NCBI GenBank assembly: GCA_051649345.1 | Contig: JBOFGX010000066.1 | Coordinates: forward strand, 1-32,576 | DNA: 32,576 nucleotides | Direction of reading: 5' to 3' | Source: Leadbetterella sp051649345 | Lineage (GTDB): Bacteria; Bacteroidota; Bacteroidia; Cytophagales; Spirosomataceae | Shown: piece by piece, positions 1 through 7,610 of the stretch | Position numbering within the stretch: position 1 is the first letter of the stretch | Layout of the letters: every line of letters begins with the position of its first letter | Made by a program: the position numbers and the translations under genes | Notes under the pieces: generated by a model | What the model was told of the DNA's origin: nothing | The model's database searches: none | The model's input: the letters and a program-made list of their open reading frames with translations, nothing else

Positions 1-1075
1 TGTAGAATCACTCCAAGAGGCCATTGAATTTCTGACGGGTGAAAAAGAGATTCAACCACTTGTTACAGATACCCGAGAGCTATTTTTTAATGCCATCAAT
101 GAGTTTGATGCTGATTTTTCGCATGTACAAGGTCAAGAAAATATAAAAAGAGCTCTGGAAATAGCCGCAGCTGGAGGACATAATGCTATTATGATTGGTC
201 CACCTGGAGCTGGTAAAACGATGCTTGCCAAGCGTTTGCCCTCAATTTTACCTCCTTTGACTCTAGTAGAGGCTTTAGAAACAACCAAAATCCATTCTGT
301 GGCAGGTAAATTGGATTCGCATTCTTCCCTTATTTCTAAGCGGCCTTTTCGGAATCCACATCATACGATATCCGATGCGGCTTTGGTAGGAGGGGGGAGC
401 TATCCACAGCCCGGTGAAATATCATTAGCACATAATGGAGTATTGTTTTTAGACGAACTTCCGGAGTTCAAACGCACTGTATTGGAAGTCATGCGGCAGC
501 CTTTGGAAGAGCGTCGCGTAGCCATTTCTCGATCTAAAATGGCGGTAGAGTTTCCAAGTAGCTTTATGCTCATTGCGAGCATGAATCCGTGCCCCTGTGG
601 ATATTACAACCATCCCGAAAAAACATGCTCTTGTCCTCCTGGCTCCGTAGAAAAGTATTTAAATAAGATTTCGGGTCCTTTATTGGATAGAATAGATCTC
701 CATGTGGAGGTTACACCCGTGAGTTTTGATCAAATTTCTTCTACTCGAAAAAACGAAACGTCGACAGAAATTAGAGAACGTGTCGTGAAAGCGAGGGATA
801 TTCAAATAGAGCGATTTAAATCCTACGAGAATATTTACAGCAATGCTATGATGCCTGCTGAAATGGTCAAGAAAATCTGTGAAATTGGAGATGCAGGGAG
901 AACACTTTTGAAAAAGGCTATGGAGAAATTAGGTCTTTCTGCCCGTGCTTATGATAGAATCCTTAAAGTAAGTCGGACGATAGCCGATTTGGCGGGATCA
1001 GAAGAAATTAAAATTGAACACCTTGCGGAGGCTATTCAATATCGTAGTTTGGACAGAGAAAGCTGGGCAGGCTAA
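1..1075 (+). CDS. comM: YifB/ComM-family Mg-chelatase-like AAA+ ATPase, 5' end missing
   Basis: AAA+ ATPase of the magnesium-chelatase-like YifB/ComM family. In naturally transformable bacteria ComM is a hexameric helicase that promotes branch migration during DNA integration; that role is family knowledge and is not shown here. The reading frame is open from the window edge (first full codon at base 2), so the internal ATG at 191 is not the start. Visible motifs are a Walker A (GPPGAGKT), a Walker B (LFLDELPEF), the family hallmark SMNPCPCGYY followed by a cysteine cluster, RIDLHVEV, and a C-terminal Mg_chelatase_C region (ARAYDRILKVSRTIADL). About 357 residues are seen of a family usually near 510, so the N-terminal Lon-protease-like domain is mostly outside the window. 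Family assignment is firm; a competence role in this organism is inferred. Confidence 0.93.
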   Translation, partial: VESLQEAIEFLTGEKEIQPLVTDTRELFFNAINEFDADFSHVQGQENIKRALEIAAAGGHNAIMIGPPGAGKTMLAKRLPSILPPLTLVEALETTKIHSVAGKLDSHSSLISKRPFRNPHHTISDAALVGGGSYPQPGEISLAHNGVLFLDELPEFKRTVLEVMRQPLEERRVAISRSKMAVEFPSSFMLIASMNPCPCGYYNHPEKTCSCPPGSVEKYLNKISGPLLDRIDLHVEVTPVSFDQISSTRKNETSTEIRERVVKARDIQIERFKSYENIYSNAMMPAEMVKKICEIGDAGRTLLKKAMEKLGLSARAYDRILKVSRTIADLAGSEEIKIEHLAEAIQYRSLDRESWAG

Positions 1076-1121
1076 ACTTAATTTCATTTTTTGAGTTAAT
1101 TAAGGACAAACTAAAAAATAT

Positions 1122-1682
1122 ATGTCTTTTAAAAACATGCTCTTCCTTTCTGTTTTAGTTGTTTCTTCTTTGGGATTGTATTCTTGCAATTCTAAGGCTT
1201 CTCAACCCGTATCTTCCATTGACGAAGAATCAGAAAAAAAAGCTATTTTTGAAGCTGTTAAGCAAGAGAGTAAAGATTTTTACAGCAAAAATTTTGATGT
1301 TTGGGCGAAAAACTATGTTCATTCTCCGAAACTGTTTTGGGTATGCGTAGAGCCTGATGTAACTTTGAGAGCCAATGGTTGGGATGATTTAGCCCAGTTT
1401 GTAAAAGGATGGATGAAAGAAAATCCGAATCCAGTTGATTACGAGAAGTCAAATTTCAAACTTGATAATGTAGAAATCTCCCTGAATGGTGATCATGCTT
1501 TTATTTCGCACAATGGGTCTAATCTTTTGGAAGATGGGAAGTCAACTCGATTTACTACAGAATGTAGAACTATGGTAAAGGAAGACGGTAAATGGAAAAT
1601 TTTTGCCATGACCTCATACCCTCAAAATACCCCCGACAACGGAAGCACAAGTAACGTGTATGTTCACCAGGCGGTAAAATAA
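1122..1682 (+). CDS. Small lipoprotein with SnoaL/NTF2-like (DUF4440-type) domain
   Basis: Predicted 186-residue lipoprotein. The N-terminus is a hydrophobic signal ending in a lipobox-like LGLYSC (Cys about residue 22), so it should be lipid-anchored in the envelope. The rest (about residues 40-170) has the pattern of SnoaL/NTF2-like domains: an early helix with KKAIFEAVKQESKDFYSKNFDVWAK split over two segments, W and H residues in the next segment, then strands ending DGKWKIFAMTSY, typical of DUF4440-like proteins. Such domains form small alpha+beta cones and bind diverse ligands, so no substrate can be named. It lies 46 bases after the ATPase gene and ends exactly where the convergent smpB ends, with no spacer. 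Domain call is moderately sure; function unknown. Confidence 0.75.
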   Translation: MSFKNMLFLSVLVVSSLGLYSCNSKASQPVSSIDEESEKKAIFEAVKQESKDFYSKNFDVWAKNYVHSPKLFWVCVEPDVTLRANGWDDLAQFVKGWMKENPNPVDYEKSNFKLDNVEISLNGDHAFISHNGSNLLEDGKSTRFTTECRTMVKEDGKWKIFAMTSYPQNTPDNGSTSNVYVHQAVK

Positions 1683-2132
1683 TCAGCCTCTCCGATCTAT
1701 ATCACGTTGAACGTCTTTTTCTTTGATAGACTCTCTTTTATCATAGAGTTTTTTACCTTTGGCGATTGCGATTTCTACTTTTGCCAGTCCTTTTTCATTA
1801 ATAAAAAATCGAGTAGGAATAAAAGTCAATCCTTTATCTACTAGCTTACCGTTGATTTTCTTTATTTCTTTTTTTGTTAATAGAAGCTTTCGGTCACGCA
1901 AGGGTTGGTGATTGTTGTATGTGCCGTTTTCATAAATGGATATATGGAGGTTTTTAAGTATAATCTCCCCATTATCAATCAATCCGTATGAGTCGGATAA
2001 ATTGACTTTGCCCTCTCGAACAGATTTTATTTCCGTACCCGTGAGTACTATGCCCGCTGTATATACATCAAGAAGTGCAAATTCAAACTTTGCTTTGCGA
2101 TTTTGTATATCTATCTGTTTCTGAAACGCCAT
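1683..2132 (-). CDS. smpB: SsrA-binding protein SmpB
   Basis: SmpB binds tmRNA (SsrA) and escorts it to stalled ribosomes for trans-translation. The 149-residue protein has the usual family length (about 150-160). Recognisable family segments are the N-terminal NRKAKFEFALLD, the strand GIVLTGTEIKSVREGKVNL, DSYGLIDNGEI, the RKLLLTKKEI stretch, the GLTFIPTRFF strand, and the basic C-terminal tail with GKKLYDKRESIKEKD that enters the ribosome decoding site. The ATG start is preceded by a Bacteroidota-type -7 box at 2161-2168. The gene is convergent with the NTF2-like lipoprotein, with the two stop codons abutting. tmRNA itself was not recognised in the window. Confidence 0.97.
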   Translation of the reverse strand: MAFQKQIDIQNRKAKFEFALLDVYTAGIVLTGTEIKSVREGKVNLSDSYGLIDNGEIILKNLHISIYENGTYNNHQPLRDRKLLLTKKEIKKINGKLVDKGLTFIPTRFFINEKGLAKVEIAIAKGKKLYDKRESIKEKDVQRDIDRRG

Positions 2133-2160
2133 GTATTCTATTTGAAAAAGTAAGGGATCA

Positions 2161-2168
2161 CAAAAGTA
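2161..2168 (-). promoter_or_regulatory. Probable -7 promoter box of smpB
   Basis: On the minus strand this reads TACTTTTG, matching the Bacteroidota -7 consensus TAnnTTTG. It lies about 30 bases before the smpB ATG, a suitable distance. A weak -33 candidate (TTTA) lies 22 bases further upstream at 2191-2194. It means smpB can be transcribed on its own, independently of the small RNA unit that ends just upstream. Confidence 0.5.
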
Positions 2169-2204
2169 ATTGAAGCACTATTAAATTTCGTAAACCTACA
2201 TAAA

Positions 2205-2240
2205 ATAAAAAATCCCCGCCTCAATGATAGTGACAGGGAT
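2205..2240 (-). terminator. Intrinsic terminator of the minus-strand small RNA
   Basis: Read on the minus strand, the arms ATCCC (outer) and GGGAT close a stem that extends inward through TGTC/GGCG with two G-U pairs, around a loop of about ten bases. The 3' arm runs straight into a T-rich stretch (TTTTTTATTTTA). The T tract is on the minus-strand side only, which gives the direction. It ends 37 bases before the smpB -7 box, so it separates an upstream transcript from smpB, or could act as an attenuator of it. Confidence 0.6.
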
Positions 2241-2354
2241 TCCGACTTACGTGCTTTCCTAATAATCCGTGTGCTAGTTCTGAACGAACCTTACGAAGGA
2301 TTAAATCTTTAATATTTACAATACTCTAGGAGTACTTTATATTTTCATATTCTG
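2211..2354 (-). ncRNA. Candidate structured small RNA between hflX and smpB
   Basis: A roughly 145-base transcription unit is predicted from a good promoter (boxes at 2360-2367 and 2388-2391) to an intrinsic terminator at about 2205-2240, with no meaningful reading frame between. Local structure on the minus strand includes a 7-bp hairpin AGTACTC-CTA-GAGTATT near its 5' end (2322-2338), a GTTC/GAAC hairpin (2277-2289), and an enclosing TAATCC/GGATTA pairing (about 2264-2303). I could not match it to a named family. A 6S-like RNA of Bacteroidota is a possibility because of its size and isolated promoter/terminator layout, but this is a guess. The alternative is a long attenuated leader of smpB. 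Confidence 0.5.
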
Positions 2355-2359
2355 AACAA

Positions 2360-2391
2360 CAAATATATACTATCTTGAATTATATTCCAAA
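2360..2391 (-). promoter_or_regulatory. Bacteroidota-type promoter of the candidate small RNA
   Basis: On the minus strand a -33 box TTTG (2388-2391) is followed, after exactly 20 bases, by a -7 box TATATTTG (2360-2367). This matches the phylum consensus TTTG-N19/20-TAnnTTTG closely. Transcription would start near 2354 and run toward smpB, giving the small RNA described at 2211-2354. Confidence 0.62.
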
Positions 2392-2587
2392 GTAAATACA
2401 TATTTTTAATAAAAGTAAGAAGAAAACCCTTGCTTGTAAAATCTTTCAATAAAAATATTACCATTTCCATGCCAAAATTCAATTTTTATTTTTATTTTTT
2501 GTATTATTTTAGGAAAGTATTGATTTCAATTACATTAGATAAAAAAACTTTTTTTGCAAACCGTCTTTATTGCCCCTTTTCACATTT
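2392..2587. other. AT-rich non-coding stretch upstream of hflX
   Basis: This is the remainder of the 486-base gap between smpB and hflX. It is very AT-rich, with several homopolymer runs of A or T, and has no open frame of note. No repeat, RNA-like structure or convincing second promoter was seen apart from the hflX -7 box just downstream. Confidence 0.5.
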
Positions 2588-2595
2588 TATCTTTG
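2588..2595 (+). promoter_or_regulatory. Probable -7 promoter box of hflX
   Basis: TATCTTTG matches the TAnnTTTG consensus and sits 23 bases before the TTG start of hflX, predicting a very short untranslated leader. No exact TTTG lies at the ideal distance upstream; TTTA at 2566-2569 is the nearest fit. The position supports the TTG at 2619 as the true start. Confidence 0.5.
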
Positions 2596-2618
2596 TATAA
2601 ATTTAAAAATCGAATTTA

Positions 2619-3872
2619 TTGATCAATTCCCCCCTACAATCTACTCATAAAGCTCAAGAAACGGCGGTTTTGGTAGGTCTAATTACACAAAAACAAGATT
2701 CTGAGAAAACTAGAGAGTATTTAGATGAGCTGGCATTTCTAGCTACTACTTCAGGTGTGAAAACCTTGAAGACTTTTGTACAGCGATTGAATTTCCCAGA
2801 TCAAAAGACATTTGTAGGAAAAGGTAAGCTTGAGGAGATAAAGACATGGGTACTTGCAAATGAAGTAGACACCATCATTTTCGATGATGAGCTTACTCCA
2901 TCTCAGGTACGAAATCTTGAAAGAGAGTTTGAGAACAAAAAAGTATTAGATCGTAGTTTATTAATCTTAACAATTTTCTCTTTAAGGGCCAAAACAGATC
3001 AAGCCAAAAGACAGGTTGAGCTCGCCCAATACAAGTACTTACTCCCAAGACTTACACGAATGTGGACTCACTTGAGTAAACAAAAAGGAGGAATAGGCAT
3101 GAGAGGTCCAGGTGAAAAAGAACTAGAGACCGACAAACGAATCGTTCAAGACAGAATTAGCTTTCTGAAAGATAAGCTAGATAAAATCGACAAGCAGTCG
3201 GCTACCAGAAGGAAAGAGCGGGATAGACTTGTGCGAGTAGCTTTGGTCGGTTATACCAATGTGGGGAAGTCTACACTTATGCAACGCTTGGCTAAAGCGG
3301 ATGTTTTTGCCGAAAATAAGTTGTTTGCTACCATAGACTCTACTGTGAGGAAGGTGGTTCTTGCCAATATTCCTTTTTTACTTACAGATACTGTAGGATT
3401 TATTCGTAAACTCCCCACGATGTTGATCGAGTCATTTAAATCTACACTGGACGAGATTCGGGAGGCAGATATATTAATTCACGTAGTAGATATCTCCCAT
3501 AATTCGTTTGAGGAGCAAATAGAGGTAGTAAACCAAACTTTGGCAGATATTGGTATTATTGATAAGCCCTTTCTACTTGTTTTTAATAAAATAGATAGTT
3601 TTAAACCTGAGTCTTCGGAAGGTCTTGATAAACATTTGGCTACCGAAGAAGATTTTGATATCAATCTTGAAAAACTTAAGAAGTCATATCTACAAAAAAA
3701 CTATACACAAATAAGTTTTATATCGGCACGCGAAAATCAGAATTTACAAGAACTTAGACAGACCCTGTTTATGATGGTGAAAGAGCAGCATTTCAAAATT
3801 TATCCCAACTGGGATGCAGATAAAAACGCCATGTATCTTTGGCAAGATAATTATTCAGAAGGAGAGGAGTAG
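2619..3872 (+). CDS. hflX: GTPase HflX (ribosome rescue/splitting factor)
   Basis: HflX is a translational GTPase that binds the 50S subunit and splits stalled ribosomes, notably in heat stress. The 417-residue product has the N-terminal HflX domain (about 15-200) with the family signature GGIGMRGPGEKELETDKR (about 157-174) and the long helix that follows. The G domain has G1 GYTNVGKST (211-219), a G2 region FATIDST (236-242), G3 DTVGF (257-261), G4 NKID (323-326) and a G5-like SA later on. The start is TTG at 2619; the frame is closed upstream and the N-terminus (ETAVLVGL) begins where HflX homologues do. With smpB across the gap, two stalled-ribosome functions are neighbours. Confidence 0.96.
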   Translation: MINSPLQSTHKAQETAVLVGLITQKQDSEKTREYLDELAFLATTSGVKTLKTFVQRLNFPDQKTFVGKGKLEEIKTWVLANEVDTIIFDDELTPSQVRNLEREFENKKVLDRSLLILTIFSLRAKTDQAKRQVELAQYKYLLPRLTRMWTHLSKQKGGIGMRGPGEKELETDKRIVQDRISFLKDKLDKIDKQSATRRKERDRLVRVALVGYTNVGKSTLMQRLAKADVFAENKLFATIDSTVRKVVLANIPFLLTDTVGFIRKLPTMLIESFKSTLDEIREADILIHVVDISHNSFEEQIEVVNQTLADIGIIDKPFLLVFNKIDSFKPESSEGLDKHLATEEDFDINLEKLKKSYLQKNYTQISFISARENQNLQELRQTLFMMVKEQHFKIYPNWDADKNAMYLWQDNYSEGEE

Positions 3873-3920
3873 CTTTTTGATTTTAAGTCTATAAATTGGC
3901 GTTAGTCAGATTCAATTTTT

Positions 3921-3928
3921 TACTTTTG
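3921..3928 (+). promoter_or_regulatory. Probable -7 promoter box of the YeeE/YedE pair
   Basis: TACTTTTG matches TAnnTTTG and lies 29 bases before the ATG at 3957. An ATTG at 3895-3898 is the nearest -33-like element, 22 bases upstream, which is slightly long. It suggests the transporter pair is transcribed separately from hflX. Confidence 0.45.
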
Positions 3929-3956
3929 TTCTGAGAAATAATAATTTTAAAATCCT

Positions 3957-4526
3957 ATGATAGAAATTTTAAAAGGTCCTTGGCATTGGTCAGTTGCAGG
4001 GATACTCGTTGGTCTTACTGTGCCTATATTGCTACTGATTGGAAATAAACCTTTCGGCATTTCGTCTTCCCTTAGGCATATATGTGCGGCTTGTTTTCCT
4101 GCTAGAATACCGTTTTTTAGCTATGATTGGAAAAAAGAAGTATGGAATCTATTTTTTGTAATAGGTATAGTATTGGGAGGCTTGTTTTCACATCTTTTTC
4201 TTAATGATCCCAACGAAATCATTATTGCTCCTTCTACAATTTCAGATTTGAAGGAGCTAGGCGTAACAACATTTTCGGGTCTGATGCCCACAGATATTTT
4301 TTCGTTGGAGCACCTATTGGATCTAAAAGGTCTTATTTTCTTTGTGCTTGGTGGATTTTTGGTTGGCTTCGGTACTCGATATGCCAATGGCTGTACTTCA
4401 GGGCACGCCATCACAGGATTGTCTAATTTACAGTTTGGTTCATTAGTGGCTACTGTTAGTTTTATGTTGGGTGGAATCCTCATGACACACCTTGGATTTC
4501 CATTTATTTTTCAACTTTTTAAATAA
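3957..4526 (+). CDS. YeeE/YedE-family sulfur (thiosulfate) transporter, first half
   Basis: Integral membrane protein of 189 residues in the YeeE/YedE family, whose characterised member TsuA imports thiosulfate through a path of cysteines. Several hydrophobic segments are visible (about residues 12-30, 58-78, 122-142, 155-185). Two cysteine-containing stretches stand out: CAACFPARIPF (about 43-53) and NGCTSGHAITGLS (about 144-156), the latter a hallmark of the family. The product is about half the length of a full transporter. The gene just downstream supplies a matching second half, so the two probably form a heteromeric transporter. Thiosulfate as substrate is inferred from the family. Confidence 0.85.
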   Translation: MIEILKGPWHWSVAGILVGLTVPILLLIGNKPFGISSSLRHICAACFPARIPFFSYDWKKEVWNLFFVIGIVLGGLFSHLFLNDPNEIIIAPSTISDLKELGVTTFSGLMPTDIFSLEHLLDLKGLIFFVLGGFLVGFGTRYANGCTSGHAITGLSNLQFGSLVATVSFMLGGILMTHLGFPFIFQLFK

Positions 4527-4533
4527 TACTTTT

Positions 4534-5016
4534 ATGGAATACAGTAAAGTTTCAGAGCAAGATTTTAGCCCTGGTACGGAAAATTCAAGAAGTAAGGGAT
4601 ATTTTTCTCCTAATATTAGATACTTGATTGTAGGGTTTTTCTTTGGGATAACCTTTGTGAAAGCAGAAATTATTTCTTGGTTTCGGATCCAAGAGATGTT
4701 TCGTTTTCAGAGTTTTCATATGTATGGTGTGATAGGTACGGCTGTATTTGTGGGAATGATTTCGATCTGGATACTCAAAAAATTTAACATAAAAACCATT
4801 CAAGGAGATACGATTGTATTCCCACAGAAACCATTTTATAAAGGTCAAATTTATGGTGGCCTTCTTTTCGGTTTTGGATGGGCAATCACTGGAGCTTGTC
4901 CAGGGCCACTTTTTGCTCAAATTGGAAGTGGCTTTGTAGTAGTAATAGTGACTTTAGGAAGTGCTATACTGGGTACTTGGGTGTATGGTAGATTTATGAA
5001 TCGTTTGCCGCATTGA
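4534..5016 (+). CDS. YeeE/YedE-family transporter, second half (DUF6691-like)
   Basis: Membrane protein of 160 residues and the natural partner of the preceding gene, 7 bases downstream. The open frame continues upstream to an ATG at 4492, but that would overlap the previous gene and add a stretch not seen in relatives; the ATG at 4534 is preferred. Hydrophobic segments occur at about residues 28-45, 65-85, 105-125 and 135-155. The key motif is GWAITGACPGPLFAQIGSG, with the single conserved cysteine expected in this half of YeeE/YedE proteins. It ends two bases before the convergent GT2 gene. Role: import of a reduced sulfur compound, inferred from the family. Confidence 0.85.
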   Translation: MEYSKVSEQDFSPGTENSRSKGYFSPNIRYLIVGFFFGITFVKAEIISWFRIQEMFRFQSFHMYGVIGTAVFVGMISIWILKKFNIKTIQGDTIVFPQKPFYKGQIYGGLLFGFGWAITGACPGPLFAQIGSGFVVVIVTLGSAILGTWVYGRFMNRLPH

Positions 5017-5018
5017 TA

Positions 5019-5753
5019 TTACAGTCTAAAAAATCCATATTTGAGGATACACCACAAGGCTCTGAATCCGTCTTTCCAGTTGATTTTCTTGCCTTCAGCG
5101 TATGTACGACCATAGTAAGAAACACCTACTTCGTAGATACGTATATTGGGAATACGTGAAATTTTGGCCGTTACTTCGGGTTCAAAACCAAATCGTTGTT
5201 CTTTTAAAGTCAGGGATTGTAATATCTTGGCATCAAACAATTTGTAGCAAGTCTCCATATCTGTAAGATTGAGATTGGTGGAGGCATTGGATAGGAACGT
5301 CAAGAATTTATTTCCAATCGAGTGAAAGAAAAACAGAATTCTGTGCGGTTTTCCGCCTATAAATCGGGATCCATAAACGACATCCGCAAACCCATCTATA
5401 ATAGGTTTTAGCAATATATTAAATTCGTGCGGATCGTATTCAAGGTCAGCATCTTGCACAATTATGTGGCTACCTTTTGCATACTGGATTCCTGTATGGA
5501 TAGCTGCTCCTTTTCCTTTGTTTACTTCGTGCTTATAATAACTGATCTGGATTTGTGGATTGGCTTTGATGTAATTTAGAATTTTCTCCTCCGTATTGTC
5601 CTTCGAGCAATCGTTTACGATAACGATTTCCTTTTGGAAGCCAGCGATAAGTTCTACCTCCTGAATTTTGTCTAATATAAGGTGCACTGTGCGTTCTTCA
5701 TTGTACACAGGGATTAAAATAGACAGCATGGATGGTTTTGAAACGTCGCTCAT
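5019..5753 (-). CDS. Family 2 glycosyltransferase (dolichol/polyprenyl-phosphate mannosyltransferase-like)
   Basis: Cytoplasmic-face GT-A fold glycosyltransferase of 244 residues. It resembles DPM1-type enzymes that load a sugar from a nucleotide donor onto polyprenyl phosphate. Visible motifs are the N-terminal ILIPVYNEE (12-20), VNDCSKDNT (46-54), NKGKGAAIHTG (78-88), and the metal/nucleotide site VQDADLEYDP (99-108) with DAD at 101-103, followed by GSRFIGG. No C-terminal membrane helices are evident, so it would be soluble or peripheral. It overlaps the upstream GT39-like gene by 4 bases. Together they suggest that this enzyme makes a lipid-linked sugar that the membrane enzyme then uses. 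Acceptor and sugar cannot be read from sequence. Confidence 0.88.
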   Translation of the reverse strand: MSDVSKPSMLSILIPVYNEERTVHLILDKIQEVELIAGFQKEIVIVNDCSKDNTEEKILNYIKANPQIQISYYKHEVNKGKGAAIHTGIQYAKGSHIIVQDADLEYDPHEFNILLKPIIDGFADVVYGSRFIGGKPHRILFFFHSIGNKFLTFLSNASTNLNLTDMETCYKLFDAKILQSLTLKEQRFGFEPEVTAKISRIPNIRIYEVGVSYYGRTYAEGKKINWKDGFRALWCILKYGFFRL

Positions 5754-7372
5754 GGCTTGAGTTTTAATTTATAAATCGCAAAAATCGGACTTCCGTCTCG
5801 CTCATTGAAATTTTTGACCGTAATTTTTGTAAAATTCTTATTTTTTATCATGTTTTCAAATACTTCTTTGAATTTTGGTTCAGAAAATCTGCTGGTCACC
5901 GAAACAAAATATAGGTTCTCTAAGGATTTTCCTTGTACATGATCATCGTAAAATACATCGGCGGCATTGGGTTGTTGATATAAAATCTCAAATTTTTTGG
6001 TCAAAAATCCATCCACGTATTTGTCCTGTTTGGTAAGGCAAAGGAGTTGCGTATTCATGCCCCAGTCCAATAGCACAAATTCCCCTTTCAGAGGTTTCAC
6101 GTAGTTGGCAAGATCACCGATTGAATTCGACCAGTTGGGATTTGGAGTCTTTGACGAAAAAGCTCCTATATATGAACTGTAATTCGAAACATTGAATAGT
6201 AGCCAAAAACCCATGAATAAATAAGAAATCGAAGGCTTGTAGGATAAAAATATCCCGAAAACAGCATATATAACACAAAATGTATAGAAAGGAAACATGC
6301 TGTAGTAATGCCAAAGATTGGTAGCATTTTTTACTAAAAAAACTTGAGCACCTATTCCTAAAACTATCAATAAATAAAATAGAAAATACAGGTTTAGGTC
6401 TGAAAAATTCCTTTTTACAAGGTTTTTGATACAGATTCCTGTATAAATAACAATAAATAAAAGACTTATTTCAAATAGATAAAAGCCCATTTTGCTGATT
6501 CCTACTTGAAAGCCATTATTTCCTAGCGTATCTGCTTCTAAAAAGTATTGGATTCTATAAAAACCCGTTCCATCCATGATGCCTTTACAGAAATAATAAA
6601 AGAGCTGAATACGGTTTTGGATATACGTCCAATCGATATTCATTTTGGCATCAATTACTCCTGGGTTTAGTTTCGAAATAACAAAAAATACTCCCCATTC
6701 AAAAACAAACAGTATGCCCATATAGATCATGAATTTCCATCGGGATGCTCGAGGAATAAAGTAAATCAAAGCTACGGAAGCTCCTACCAAGGCATTGCAA
6801 AACCACATAAAGTTGAGCTTGTTAAATACGCCAAGAGACAGTATGACAATCAGGAATAGGTAGTATTTGATTTTTTGCTCTTTTACATATAAAAACAAGA
6901 TCCAAATAGCGATGGATTTTAGAAAATACTCGATAGCAATAGGTCCCACATCCGTCCTAACCATGGCAATAAGTGTAGGTTCTACACAGAGGATCAATAC
7001 AACACAAAGAGCTAAAAAGGAATTTTTTGTACTTATCAGCTGCGATTTGTAGATATACCATAGGCTGAAGCAGGTAAGCAGTATCATAGGAATACGAATA
7101 CTGTATACATTAAATCCAAAAATTTTGAAGATAGGATAGTACAACCAAGCTTTTAAAGCTCCTATGTAATTGATTAAGAAGAATGTAACCCCAAATAGTT
7201 TTCTAGCAACGTAGGTTCTATTGTTGATTTCGCCAAGGGCAACATTGGCATATAAGATCTCATCGGTTTGTAAACCAGGGAATGCAATGTACAGGCACCC
7301 CAAAACAAAAAATAAGGCAATTGCTCCCCAAGCGATTATAGAAAATGATTTGTTTTCGGGACTGTTTAACAA
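5750..7372 (-). CDS. Polytopic membrane glycosyltransferase, GT39/ArnT/PMT-like
   Basis: A 540-residue protein dominated by hydrophobic segments (I see roughly ten), with a soluble C-terminal part from about residue 420. The first periplasmic loop carries QTDEILYAN with adjacent acidic D37-E38. An acidic pair in this place is the catalytic hallmark of GT-C enzymes such as ArnT and protein mannosyltransferases, which transfer sugar from polyprenyl phosphate in the periplasm. It is the first gene of a two-gene operon with the overlapping GT2 enzyme. The target could be a lipid, a protein or a surface polysaccharide; sequence alone does not tell. Family assignment rests on topology and the DE motif. 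Confidence 0.78.
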   Translation of the reverse strand: MLNSPENKSFSIIAWGAIALFFVLGCLYIAFPGLQTDEILYANVALGEINNRTYVARKLFGVTFFLINYIGALKAWLYYPIFKIFGFNVYSIRIPMILLTCFSLWYIYKSQLISTKNSFLALCVVLILCVEPTLIAMVRTDVGPIAIEYFLKSIAIWILFLYVKEQKIKYYLFLIVILSLGVFNKLNFMWFCNALVGASVALIYFIPRASRWKFMIYMGILFVFEWGVFFVISKLNPGVIDAKMNIDWTYIQNRIQLFYYFCKGIMDGTGFYRIQYFLEADTLGNNGFQVGISKMGFYLFEISLLFIVIYTGICIKNLVKRNFSDLNLYFLFYLLIVLGIGAQVFLVKNATNLWHYYSMFPFYTFCVIYAVFGIFLSYKPSISYLFMGFWLLFNVSNYSSYIGAFSSKTPNPNWSNSIGDLANYVKPLKGEFVLLDWGMNTQLLCLTKQDKYVDGFLTKKFEILYQQPNAADVFYDDHVQGKSLENLYFVSVTSRFSEPKFKEVFENMIKNKNFTKITVKNFNERDGSPIFAIYKLKLKP

Positions 7373-7394
7373 GTTAAATGCATAAAATATTGCA

Positions 7395-7402
7395 CAAATG
7401 TA
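7395..7402 (-). promoter_or_regulatory. Probable -7 box for the glycosyltransferase operon
   Basis: On the minus strand this reads TACATTTG, a full match to TAnnTTTG, 22 bases before the start codon of the membrane glycosyltransferase. No good TTTG was found at the expected distance upstream, so confidence is limited. Confidence 0.4.
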
Positions 7403-7564
7403 AGGTAAATATATTACATACGTTTGACTTTACTATTGTAATACAAGCGATTGCACTAAGCGACAGAAATGGTTTGGATTCTGTAAGTATATGAAAATTA
7501 TCACTTTTCAAACATCCTTTGTAGGATATTGAATATCTTATTAAAATTATGATTCACAAACCAT

Positions 7565-7572
7565 TAATTTTG
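7565..7572 (+). promoter_or_regulatory. Probable -7 promoter box of purH, which decides its start codon
   Basis: TAATTTTG matches TAnnTTTG. Transcription would begin near 7578, so the in-frame GTG at 7572 lies within the promoter and cannot be translated from this transcript. This supports the ATG at 7611 as the purH start. No clear TTTG was seen at the ideal upstream distance. Confidence 0.45.
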
Positions 7573-7610
7573 TGCTTTCATTTAACCCCAAGTTCAAACA
7601 AATTTTTTCG

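Noticed and set aside
191..193. ATG as start of the YifB/ComM gene
   Set aside because: The frame is open to the window edge and the upstream codons encode family sequence, including HVQGQENIKRALEIAAAGGH leading into the Walker A motif.
2211..2360. tmRNA (ssrA) next to smpB
   Set aside because: The unit is too short, lacks a tRNA-like CCA end and a tag reading frame, and ends in an intrinsic terminator.
4492..4533. Upstream ATG for the second YeeE/YedE half
   Set aside because: It overlaps the preceding gene by 35 bases and adds residues read out of frame from it; the ATG at 4534 is 7 bases after that gene's stop.
4121..4920. Minus-strand open frames of 111-120 codons opposite the YeeE/YedE genes
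   Set aside because: They lie wholly antisense to well-supported membrane genes and show no family features.
7572..7610. GTG start for purH
   Set aside because: A -7 promoter box covers it, and the ATG at 7611 gives the normal PurH N-terminus.
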